Below, in pieces: positions 47,101 to 57,785 of a DNA stretch of 64,000 nt (position 1 is its first letter; the number at the start of each line of letters is the position of its first letter). The notes beneath the pieces are model-generated. The model was not told where the DNA came from. It saw nothing but the letters and a program-made list of their open reading frames with translations, and did not search any database. Location of the stretch: positions 5,022,001 to 5,086,000 of the forward strand of contig JABRWF010000001.1 in assembly GCA_018343915.1 (NCBI GenBank), written 5' to 3'. Made by a program: the position numbers and the translations under genes. This DNA is from Agroathelia rolfsii. Taxonomy: Eukaryota; Basidiomycota; Agaricomycetes; Amylocorticiales; Amylocorticiaceae.

Positions 47101-50100
47101 ACGATACCTAGCACAGCAAGGCTATGGCTCTGATAAGCTTGTTGTATTGACGCCGTATCTTGGGCAGCTTTCGAAGTTGCGAGAGACGTTGAAAAAGGAA
47201 AACGATGTTATTTTGAACGATCTAGACACGTTTGACCTTGTCGCGGCTGGGCTTTTGACGCAGGCTGCCGGGAAGATGCGTAAGAGTCCATTACGTCTGG
47301 CAACAATCGGTGAGTGTCTAAATATATACTCGAAAATGGTTTCCCTTTAACGTATGTAAATGCAGATAATTATCAAGGAGAAGAAAGCGAGGTAGTCGTC
47401 ATTTCACTCACTCGGAGCAACCCCAACAACGACATCGGTTTCATGTTTTCTCCTGAACGGCTGAACGTACTACTCTCCCGGGCTCGAAATGCGATGATCA
47501 TCATTGGAAATGCCGATACCTTCAAACGTTCCAAGAAGGGCGGTCAGTTATGGACCAAGTTTCTTGATCTCATGTTGGAAGCCGGGCATATATACGATGG
47601 TCTCCCTGCGCAATGTGAGCGCCATCCACATCGTACAGTGGATCTCACTACCGCGGCTGCGTTTGATGTACAGTGTCCGGACGGCGGATGTACGGAACCT
47701 TGGTGAGCCTTGGTTGCTTAGCATGAAGTTTGGGCTTGGAAGATAGTTCCTTTTTTCGTTTTCTTACAAAAATTTTAGTGGTGTCAAACTAAGCTGCGGA
47801 TTACATGCCTGCCCATCCCGATGCCATGCACGTGGAGACCACTCGCAGATGAAATGCATGGAAATCACATTCTCCCATTGTCCGGTTGGTCATCAGCGCC
47901 AGTGGAAATGCCACGAAGGCGCTCCCAAGACCTGCAAGGCTTGCGATGAGGATGCCCGGCGTGCGGCAAAGAAGCAACAAGAGGAGTACGAGCGCCAACA
48001 ACGTCTCGCTGCCGAGGAGGCCGATCACAAGCGTAAGATGGACGAGCTGGAAGAGCAGTTGCAGAAGGAAATCCAGGCCGCTCAGGATTCCCAGGCCGCG
48101 CAGGACCGTGCAAATGCTGTCAAGCAGAAGCTACTGGATATTAGCGCCGCTGCATCATTACGGCTCTCCAGGTTAAATCCTGTGAATTGGAGCGCGAGCA
48201 CCACTGCTACTACAAGCCATCCATCCCGAGCTCCACCTCCGCAAGTGCTGCAGACGCCTACTGCGCAAGCGGCATCCGCATCCTCACCTATCGCTTCTAA
48301 ATCGTCTGACCAGTGTTCAACTACTAAGGCGCCGGAAGCGAGAAAATCTTCTTTTATCGCGAAAAAACGCTCTCCTGCTCGTGACATCTGGCTTCGCCAA
48401 AAATCACTCAATGGCGAGCAGAACGACGCCATAGATGGTATCATGAGCATGATCGGGCTAGAAGAGGTAAAAGAACAGTTTTTGAAAATCAAGGCCAAGG
48501 TCGAGGTTACGCGGAGACAAGGGACAAATTCCAAACAAGATCGATACAATGTTTCTCTTCTTGGGAATCCAGGAACGGGTAGGCGACTGATAATTGATTT
48601 ACTTTTCCTGGTTGTAAATATGTAATCTGACCTTGGAATCACAGGGAAAACCACGGTAGCGAGACTTTACGCCAAGTTCTTGGCATCCATGCAGATCTTG
48701 CCAGGAACTGCGTTCGAAGAGACAACGGGATCCAGTTTGGCCGGTGATGGTGTCGATGGTGCTAAGAAGATGGTCGAACGCGTCAAGACGGCCGGAGGGG
48801 GCACCATCTTCATCGACGAAGCTTATCAGCTCACTAGCGAACACAGTTACGGGGGACGTGCCGTCCTGGATTATCTCCTGGCCGAAATGGAAAATAACGT
48901 CGGCAAGGTCGTGTTCATCGTTGCTGGGTACAACAAAGAGATGGAATCATTTTTCGAGCACAATCCGGGCTTGATGAGCCGCGTGCCGTATAAGTTCCAG
49001 TTTGCCGACTACGATGACGGGGAATTGCTCGAGATGCTTGAGAAGATGATCCATGACTACTATCAAGGACGTGCTGTGGTAGAAGGGGGTGTAGATGGCC
49101 TATATATGCGTATCGCAATCCGACGTATCGGCAACAACCGTGGTCGACCAGGATTCGGGAATGCAAGGGATCTTGCCAACGTATTTTCACGCATCCGAGA
49201 CCGTCAGGCGCAATATATAGCCAATGAAAGAGGCAAAGGGAAGACGCCGAATGACTTCAAGCTGCGAAAGGAAGACATTATTGGTCCTGACCCCGCGCTC
49301 GCGGTGACTGAATGCGAAGCATGGCAAAAGCTGCAGTCGCTAATCGGATTGAAAACGGTGAAAGCGACGGTCCGTAGCTTGATGGATGGTATTGCTGAAA
49401 ATTACAAGCGGGAACTGGCTGAGAAGAAGGTTGTCTCTATATCTCTCAATCGTGTCTTCCTTGGTGAGTTTCTCTTATATTAAACTAACTGTTCACACTA
49501 ACGGAACACAATGAAGGCAACCCGGGTACTGGTAAGACCACCGTGGCAAAGCTGTACGGTCGTATCCTCGTGGACCTGGGTCTGCTGAGCAACGGCGAAG
49601 GTGAAAAGTCTTGTCAATATGGCCCATTTAATCTTATTGAAATAGCTCCAGTCATTGTCAAAAATCCTGCAGATTTCATCGGCTCAGCACTTGGCGAATC
49701 GGAGAAAAGGACGAAAGCCATCCTAGCTACTACGGTTGGGAAAGTCCTTATCATTGATGAAGTAAGTTTCATGTAGGCAGGTTTTTGTTTTCGAAGCTGA
49801 CTTGCTTTAGGCGTACGGACTATACGGAGGTGGTGGTTCAAATGACATCTACAAAACGGCGGTCATTGATACCATAGTCGCGGAGGTACAAGGCGTTCCA
49901 GGGGAAGACCGATGCGTACTGCTTCTTGGCTACAAGCCACAGATGGAAAAGATGTTTCAGGTATGCATATTAATTTATTGGAACGATCTGAGTTACGAAC
50001 ACCTACGCTTAGAATGTAAATCCTGGGCTCACGCGCCGATTCTCACTGGAAGACGCATTCAACTTCGAAGATTTCACCCAGGAGCAACTTCTAGAGATCC

Positions 50101-51876
50101 TGGAACGCCAGATGAAGGAAGACGATCTAGACGCCACGGAACCAGCGAAGAAAGTAGCTATGGATGTTCTCGAGCGTGCAAGGAACAAACCGAACTTTGG
50201 GAACGCCGGTGACGTCAATAATATTTTGACAAAAGCAAAAAACAACTACAGAAGCCGTATAGCGCACGTACCATCGCATCAGAGGCCGATAGATATGGTC
50301 TTCGAACCTCAAGATTTTGACCTAGACTACAACCGCCATCTAAACGCATCTGCAAACCTGGAAACTCTTTTCAAGGACGTGGTAGGCTGCGACGAAATAG
50401 TGGAGAAACTTCGTGGTTATCAGAGAGTTGCCCAAGCTCTCAAAGCTCGCGGAATGGACGCCCGGGCAAAGATACCCATGTCATTCGTTTTCAAGGGCCC
50501 GCCAGGTGACACCGTACTCCTGCTAATATAAAATCATGTTTATTGAACCATTATAACCAGGCACTGGAAAGACGACCACGGCTAGAAAGATGGGTCAAGT
50601 ATTCCTTGACATGGGTTTCCTATCCTCGAATGACGTTGTCGAATGTTCCGCAAACGATCTTGTCGCTTCATACGTCGGTCAAACAGCCCCCAAGACCCGC
50701 GCGCAGTTCCAAAAAGCTTTAGGCAAGGTCCTCTTCATCGACGAAGCTTACCGACTTGCGGAAGGACACTTCGCTCAAGAGGCCATTGACGAGATAGTCA
50801 CGATTTTGACCGAAGACGCATTCCGTGGAAAGATGATAGTGATTCTAGCGGGATACGATCAAGACATTAACCGACTATTGCAGGTTAACACAGGCCTTTC
50901 TTCGAGATTCCCAGAAGAAATCATTTTCCGTAACTTGTCCCCAGAGGAGTGCATGCAAATTCTTCTACGGCAGCTTGCTAAGGAAAATATTGACGCAAAT
51001 GAGATTTCCGATCCTTCTTCCCAAGCGTTCCGAGACTTCGTTGATTTCTTCAATCAGCTGGCGACAACACCGTCATGGGGAAACGCTAGGGATGTGACCA
51101 CCCTATCGGATACCATGGTCCGAAAAGTCTACAATCAAAGCGCAAGTTCAACAGGCACTCTTGTGTTACATGCCGAGGACGCGCTAGGCATCGTCGACAC
51201 AATGCTAAGAACCAAGCTAGAACGGGCTATCAACGTCAAGACGACTAGAGGCAACATTACCTCTGGGCAGCACGATCTACCGGCGCAGAGTATGGACGAG
51301 CGCGCATCACCTCCGCCACCGGCTACGGTTACTACAATCACAGCCCCACCCACAGCAGCCAGTGCTCCGAAGCCTAAATCTAAGCCCAAGATAGAGAAAC
51401 AGAGGAAACAAGAGGCCGCTGAAAGAGACCCCGGTGTTTCGGACGAGGTCTGGAATCAGCTTCAGGAAAGCAAGCGAGCTGCCGAGAGAGAGAGGAACGC
51501 GATTCAACAGTCGATCAAACAACTACAGCGCAACAAGGAAGAGGCTGAGAGGAAGTTAAAAGCTCAGAAAGCAGAAGCGGATAGACTTGCAGCCCAAAAG
51601 GCGGCAGACGAAGCCAAGAAAGCGGAGCTCAAGCGGAAGCAGGATGAAGCGAGAAAAAGGGCGATAGAACTACAGAAAGAACGGGATAGGATTGCGGCGA
51701 AAGAGGCGGCGAAACGTCGTGAGGAGGATCAACGACGTAAGCGAGAGGCAGAAGTTCAAGCAAAGCTCAGGAGGATGGGCGTGTGCGTAGCAGGGTTTGA
51801 GTGGATTCCATACGGTGGGGGATATCGATGCGCGGGAGGCTCTCATTTTGTCAGCAACGCCCAGTTGGGGCTTTAG
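44140..51876 (+). CDS. Giant SF1 helicase - NFX1-type zinc - triple CbxX/SpoVK AAA+ fusion, copy 2
   Basis: Thirteen exons (44140-44445, 44502-45220, 45279-45751, 45812-46685, 46744-47309, 47366-47702, 47779-48578, 48645-49463, 49517-49600, 49646-49761, 49811-49960, 50013-50505, 50561-51876) sum to 7,053 nt, or 2,350 residues. Exons 6, 8, 9, 12 and 13 have exactly the same lengths as in copy 1 (337, 819, 84, 493 and 1,316 nt). Motifs are intact: QGPPGTGKS, CYTNHALDQF, LLVEEAGEILE, GDHKQLRP, ERLNVLLSRARNA, a cysteine cluster (CGLHACPSRCH, GHQRQWKC), and three P-loops each with an IDEAY Walker B. The Ser/Pro-rich linker is shorter than in copy 1. The tail ends GGGYRCAGGSHFVSNAQLGL. Both copies look functional. 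Confidence 0.9.
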
Positions 51877-52101
51877 CCTGAATTAAATGCCACCTTATTT
51901 TTGTATTTTTTAGTCCAAATGAGATTAGATGTACCGGGTGTATGCAACGTTGGCATAAACCGAGTTAAGAGTTGAAAAAGGCTTGACGATCACGCTTGCT
52001 ACGGCCCTACGGCCCGGTCTTACCGGCACAACCGGGCGTCATCTCAAACTTGCAGACCACCGGAAATCATATCCTCGACTCTGATCATCTCTAGCGCTAA
52101 A
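51877..52101. other. Intergenic
   Basis: About 225 bp between the second helicase/AAA+ gene and the phosphatase gene. Nothing notable. Confidence 0.5.
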
Positions 52102-53245
52102 ATGGCTGTGAAATCAATTATTGTAGATGCTGTGTGTATTTTTCACTTTCTGGCTACTTCCTAATACTTACCAGAAACCAGGTTCTCTTTGACATGGACG
52201 GGTGAGCTAATTGCCCCATTTCGCCTATGTTGGCAACTCAAATGGTATCATCGATGTTGCGGATTTTTTCATATATCATTCATCTGCAATCGTATGGTAT
52301 ATGAATGATGAATACTAGAACTCTCATAGACTCCACTCCTGGCGTTCTAAAAGCCTGGGTGACCTTTGGAAAAGATTACGGACTGGACCCCAAAGATGCG
52401 GCGCATAGAGCCCATGGACGGCGATTATATGATACACTTAGAGAAATGTGCGGGATTACTGATGAAGAGAAGTTAGAGGTAAGATCTTTCAATTTGGAAT
52501 AATATATCATATCATCTCAAGCTATAACGTGGGCTGCTATTTATGTATTTTTGCAGAAAGAAATTGTCCGATTTGAAGAGGAAGTAATTGAAGGCGGTCC
52601 CGCTGTTTTACCTGGGACGAAAGAACTGCTCAAACAGGAAAGGTTTTAACCTTTTTCTTATATTACGCCGATCTAATGGCCAGGGTGCAGCTAGCCCATG
52701 AGGAAATACACGGATGGACGATCGTAACATCAGGTGAGCATAATCTATTGTTGATCCGCAACAAATCATAATCTATTGCGACTAGCGACTAGTGTATACA
52801 CCCCTCGTGCACTTGAGCGATGCGGTGTCCCTCTGCCACCAGCTGGTTATGTAACATCCAACGATGTCTCGCAGGGCAAGCCACATCCTGATCCATACTT
52901 GGCTGGGGCCAAGAAAGTCTCCGTTGACCCTCGCAACTGCAAGTGATACAAGCGGTAGAAAACTATACGAGTAATACTCACACCTGGTAACATAGGCCTA
53001 GTTGTAGAGGATGCGCCATCAGGTCTTCGGGCAGGCCATGCAGCAGGTGCGAAGACACTGGCTGTCTGCACCTCACATTCGCGGCAGGCCATCATCGACT
53101 CTGGTGTAAATCCTGATTTTATCGTAACGGACCTGACAAAGTGAGTAAATCAAGTTGTGTAGTACAATTGTTATTCATGGCCTTCAGGGTTTCTGCAAAA
53201 TGGGTCGAGGGAAAACTGGAGATCACAATGGACGAAACGCCGTAA
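52102..53245 (+). CDS. HAD-superfamily phosphatase, GPP/DOG type
   Basis: Sugar-phosphate or glycerol-3-phosphate phosphatase of the haloacid dehalogenase fold. Split by at least six short introns; two early exons are only 30 and 20 nt. Motif I is VLFDMDG then TLIDST, with an intron inside the Gly codon. The cap starts GVLKAWVTFGKDYGLD. Motif II is WTIVTSATS, motif III the Lys of QGKPHPDPYL, and motif IV LVVEDAPSGLRAG. About 240 residues, normal for Gpp1/Dog-like enzymes. Substrate cannot be set from sequence alone; 2-deoxyglucose-6-phosphate or glycerol-3-phosphate are the known family substrates. Confidence 0.88.
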
Positions 53246-53316
53246 AAATACAGAGGGCATATTGACAACATGGTCGATTAAAAGTGCTGTACAAGTTTAA
53301 ATGAAAATATATGGAT

Positions 53317-54010
53317 TTATGAGGAGGGCCATCCGAAGTCGAGTACGATATCGAAGCCGTAAGGCCGCAAATCGTATTCTTTACGTAAGCGATTCAGTGG
53401 GGCTACATGGGCCGACTCAGTTACAGGAGCGTGCATTGGAGGCGGGGGTGGTGGGGGTGGTAGGTCGCCGAGGGGGAAGGGCCAGACGGCAACCTTGAGT
53501 GCAGTCCAGAGGGCTTTGCGATTCGTCCAGGAAAAGCCGCGTGACGCTGTGGGAGCAGACCGAACGGGGTCGGTCGATTCGGTACCATTCAAGGGTGCAA
53601 TGTGTTGCTCGGATTCAGTTTGCATAGGGTCGCTGACTGGGACAATGACTTTGGAGAGAATGTCCGCTTTCAAGCGTTCGACGCTGGCCTCCTCCCAGTA
53701 TGTGATATTGTATGGGTCGAAGATGCCTGAAGAGGATATATCGCACCAGCATCGGTCGATAGGTCTAATAGAGGAAGGTTGTGGGATGTTGCTTAACCCT
53801 GCAGGTAGAGATGCCTGGAGTGCTTCTGCGAATGTCGTAATGTTCTCTGCCCAAGGTACGGAGAGAGGCGTGTCGATTGGTATTGGGTGGCGATAGCATG
53901 ATGATACAAAAAGTGCAGATAGTAATGCAATGCAGTAGACACTGAAGTGATGTGATGAATATTCTCCGCTTTGAAGCAGTGCATGAGCCTCACCATGGCC
54001 GGGAGTGCAT
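53317..54010 (-). CDS. Conserved-looking membrane-anchored or secreted protein of unknown function
   Basis: Proposed exons 54010-53994 (17 nt) and 53941-53317 around a 52-nt intron, giving 213 residues. The N-terminus MHSRPCVYCIALLSALFVSS is a signal peptide or signal anchor. The body has a cysteine pair (CWCDISSSGIFDPYNITYWE), a segment SVERLKADIL, a proline run (PPPPPPPP) and an ending LRKEYDLRPYGFDIVLDFGW that resembles a fungal family of unknown function. This start was preferred because it is the only one that joins in frame to the hydrophobic segment. Convergent with the phosphatase. Confidence 0.6.
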
Positions 54011-54372
54011 TGTCAATGAGAATAAGAACAGCCCTAAGAAATACGAGGGCGCGACAGGGAATGGAAGGAGCAGTAGAGGAAGATACCAGCGCGTACACCT
54101 GAGGAGTCATATTCATACAAAGGAAATCTTCTGAATCCAGTCCGTGAATGGCACTGACCACATGTTTGTATTTGAGTTACTGGCAGCTTTACTACTCCAG
54201 GTCGTCTGCGTCGCGCGAGTCGTGGTTGAGGCGTAAGGAGTTTGCTTCCGCAAAGCTTACGTCAGCCCAATATGTCTGCCCTTAAGCAGGATCGAAGATG
54301 CTGGACGCGTCCATGTGCGTATTCGGTTGTATTTAGATCTACTCCCGTAATCTTGCATCTTCAATTTCCACC

Positions 54373-55301
54373 ATGCCTACTCACCCAGAAGTTCTTTGGG
54401 CTCAACGAAGCTCTGAAACTGACGAAACCAAGGTGATTACAGCTGAGTATACTCAATGATGCGCATTCTTGACGATATTCTCTCCCGGACAAACGGTTTC
54501 ATCTAGAACGTTCTCTACGTCACAGTCAACCTGCCCGATATCGAACCCTCGAGCCTACAGTATAATCTGACGCCTACGAGCATCAATTTTAAGGCGACTG
54601 GTGGAATGTACAGTTTTTGTGTAATTTTCTGGCACTTGTCTTGTAATATCTGATTCTTGCATACACTAGATCTGGTGGCGATCAACGCGAATATGCCTTT
54701 TCTCTAGATTTCTTTGAGGAAATTGTCCCAGAAGTAAGTTTTTGTTTCCTCGATATTAGGACACCCATTAAACTTGCCATTTGCAGGAGTCTAAAAAGAA
54801 CCTGACCAGTCGCTCGCTAGTGCTCATTATTCGCAAGAAGGAGAAAAAGGCTGAATATTGGCCCCGTCTGACAAAAGAAAAAGTCAAGCACCCATTCATC
54901 AAGACGGACTTTAGCAAGTGGGTCGATGAAGACGAGCAGGACGGAAATGCAGAAGTAGACGACAGAGACTTTGGTGGCATGGATGATATGGGCATGGGTG
55001 GCATGGGCGGCATGGGCGGCATGGGTGGTATGGGTGGCATGGGCGGCATGGATTTCGAAAAGGTAAGTCCTATACCCCTTCAAACCATGAATGTCTATTT
55101 AACTCAAGATACGTAGATGATGGCTAGTATGGGTGCCGGCGGTGGTAGCGACCTTGGCGATGTAACTTAATTTTTTTTTTTTCATGCTTATAGTGCGCCT
55201 CGCTAACATCAACCTTTTTATAGTTGACCAAGGGTGCTGCCGCTGATGAAGATTCTTCTGATGACGAGAACCCACCCCCTCTTGAGGACGCAACCGATTA
55301 A
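54373..55301 (+). CDS. SBA1: Hsp90 co-chaperone p23/Sba1
   Basis: Binds the ATP-bound, closed Hsp90 dimer in the cytosol and nucleus and slows ATP turnover. Six exons (54373-54432, 54507-54607, 54670-54733, 54787-55062, 55117-55161, 55224-55301) sum to 624 nt, 207 residues. The CS domain reads PEVLWAQRSSETDETKNVLY, then VNLPDIEPSSLQY, LDFFEEIVPEESKK and EYWPRLTKEK, then FIKTDFSKWVDEDEQ. Next come a run of GGM repeats near 54985-55050 and an acidic end (DEDSSDDENPPPLEDATD), both typical of fungal p23. Confidence 0.93.
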
Positions 55302-56573
55302 ATGAAAATTAACTTTTTGTACAATTGACGACTTCCAGATTAAATGTAATTTCATCGCGTATACGACCTCTCGTTTCGTAATGCATGAGGATTTGATCTC
55401 TTTGGATGCAATGCGAGATTATTTGAGTCCTTTCTTTCGACGATCAAGTCGTATATCAGACGCCATGTCTTAGACATGTGTATTCAAGAAGCACGATTAT
55501 GAATCTGGGATTGCCTATTGTGTATGGATTATAATGTATCCCATAGAATAGATCCTGCTTGAAGGTACTCGTCTCATCCTCGACTTTATTTGCAATTATC
55601 GCGGCTCTTGCATGATGAATTGTTAACCTAAACATGACGTTGACGTTATTGAGGCGTATTTTGTGGCAAATCAACAAGCTTGCTAAACAAATGACCGTTC
55701 CGCTTTTTAAGCTTAGACCTTTTCCCATAAGGACAAGTAGTCATCGATAATCATCACCCACCAAACTTAATATTATTCCTGGCTTAACATAACCTTTTTT
55801 TCGTCAGATCTTCTCGGATCTAAAGAATGGCAAGGTAATAACTCGATTATATATATATACTTTTCTAATGGTTATTTTCTTTTTTTTCTGCACAGCTCAG
55901 ACTCCATACATCGAGCAACGCTGTGTGAATAGTGATGCGGTCCATCTTCTGCCATCAGCCTTGGCGCTTAGCCTCGACACATTTCACTAAGCTAGAAGAT
56001 TGCAAAGGCTTTGATTACGCCCGGCCATTACGGCGACTAAAATGCATATGAACAACAAGCTATTGTTGGCAACGAACCGAGGTATGCGTTGTCGGTGACT
56101 TTTCTGATATAATAACTGTTCATACATTTGATCGCGTTTTTTTTCGGCGCAACGATCGGTATTACTCGTAGTCTTGTGTTTTGCGCAGCACAGGGTGTCG
56201 CCCTGCGATCGGTAAGTACTTGTAGGTGCATATGTGTGCATGCCCGATGATGTACTCGCCGATGTGTGCATGGTATTATAGGAGATTAATCCACATCACT
56301 TTTTTCCATGTCAAGATCTAGCTACTAGCCCCGTGAGTTGCTAAACGGGGTTACTCTTTGATGGTGATTTAGCCATGTAACGTCGCTTGGACACATGCTG
56401 CACTGCGGGATGGCTGCGCCTCGGCATAGGCACGCCGCTTTGCCATATATATGAAGGTAAATGGCGATACTTGGAAGGGCTACTCATCCAAGTAGTAAAG
56501 CAAGATGTAAGTTTTAAACCTCCGCCCAGTGGACTTGCATGAATGGTACTCATGATTTTACTTGCAATAAAGC
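55302..56573. other. Intergenic, no supported gene
   Basis: AT-rich. A short spliced frame starting at 55827 (ATGGCAAG, intron, CTCAGACTCC) would encode only about 14 residues and is not called. Nothing else recognised. Confidence 0.4.
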
Positions 56574-57071
56574 ATGGCGGAACCAATCCAAGTCACCATC
56601 ACGAAAACTATCTTTACCGTCGCCCCGACACCTACTCCAACCCTGTGGACGCAAACGTACGGCACACCTTGGACGACGGCGACACCATGGATGCACACTT
56701 ATCGTGACCAGGTCGTGGAGAGCTATCCGCCCCAACCTAGCTCCCACTGGGAAGAGTGCAAATGGGAAATCGATCAGGCCCGCTCACTTGCGCACCGATG
56801 GAGTCTCTGGCCTCTTATCTTTGTTGCTGGTATTCTCGCCGGTTTGGCCATCGCCGTTTTTCTCTGGGGCCTGCATCGTATTTACAAGCGCCATGCGCAC
56901 AGAGTCAAGGGCTTGTTCAAGGGGAATGGGCGGATCAGGTTAGAGGACTCGGAGGGTATGACTGAGGGGTCTGGAACCCATGAACATGTCTTGCGCCCTG
57001 CTCAGCAGGCTCCGTCGCCGGCTGGGGGTGTAAACAACTTTACTCCTAGTGTCACAGTAGAGGGTGCCTAA
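56574..57071 (+). CDS. Single-pass membrane protein with Thr/Pro-rich ectodomain
   Basis: Unspliced 165-codon frame. Residues 1-45 are rich in Thr and Pro (TVAPTPTPTLWTQTYGTPWT), followed by one strong membrane helix at about residues 80-100 (FVAGILAGLAIAVFLWGL). Basic residues follow directly (HRIYKRHAHRVKG), then a polar tail, so the N-terminus should face outside. No cleavable signal peptide seen. Layout resembles small fungal cell-surface anchors, but no family was recognised. Confidence 0.6.
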   Translation: MAEPIQVTITKTIFTVAPTPTPTLWTQTYGTPWTTATPWMHTYRDQVVESYPPQPSSHWEECKWEIDQARSLAHRWSLWPLIFVAGILAGLAIAVFLWGLHRIYKRHAHRVKGLFKGNGRIRLEDSEGMTEGSGTHEHVLRPAQQAPSPAGGVNNFTPSVTVEGA

Positions 57072-57785
57072 CCCGCCTAACCACCCGATCATGTTGGAGA
57101 AACACATGAATCAAATCGCGTGCGCTTCGAGGCCTTGTTCTGATGCCGGATCGTTGAGAAAGTGACGACACAGCTTAGGTTTCTAATGTATTAAATTATA
57201 ATCAGGTTGCTGTCTCGACGCAGGCGTTACAACGCTAAGGAAGAACAAGGGCAAGTCATCCTGTGATATAGTAGTATAGGGCTAAATAAACGAAGCTTTG
57301 TTAGCTTGTAGCTTCTCGAAATGATATTATCTGATTGAATGAAATGAGAAGCTCCTGTGTGAGGTGCTAGTGAAAACTAGAGTGGAATGGTTTGTGAGTA
57401 CTAATTGAGCGCGCGTATGGGCGGCGCGATAGCACAGCATGCGCGTAGATGATTATCGATGATCACGCAACATCATCACATAAGGCGGCTCTTTTGATGA
57501 CAGAAACTTTATGCTGCTTTTCATCCCCTTCTTTCATACGTGAAAAAAAAGAACAAAAGCATATAAAACCAAAAGCGGCACAGCGCGGTCACGGGGCGCA
57601 ACGCGGCGGTGAACGCGACGCGCGACGCGCCAATTTAGTTGATTGAGGCGCAGGATGACCTAATTCAAAGTCCGACAGTAAATAATCCCAATTCCGCCCG
57701 CAGAGACCTTCAGCAGCGACCACCTCCCATTCCTCCTCAATCCCTCCACCGGCTCTGCAGTCGGCAACAGTCGACATCGGATACC
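57072..57785. other. Intergenic, promoter side of CDC6
   Basis: No gene seen. A GC-rich patch near 57580-57630 (GCGCGACGCGC) lies about 170 bp before the CDC6 start and could hold a cell-cycle control element, but none was proven. Confidence 0.4.

Noticed and set aside
53793..54161. Open frame starting at 54161 on the minus strand as first exon of the 53317 gene
   Set aside because: All its GT donors are in a phase that cannot join the conserved downstream exon; the ATG at 54010 does join in frame.
55827..55930. Short spliced frame starting ATGGCAAG
   Set aside because: Would encode about 14 residues and matches no known small ribosomal protein.
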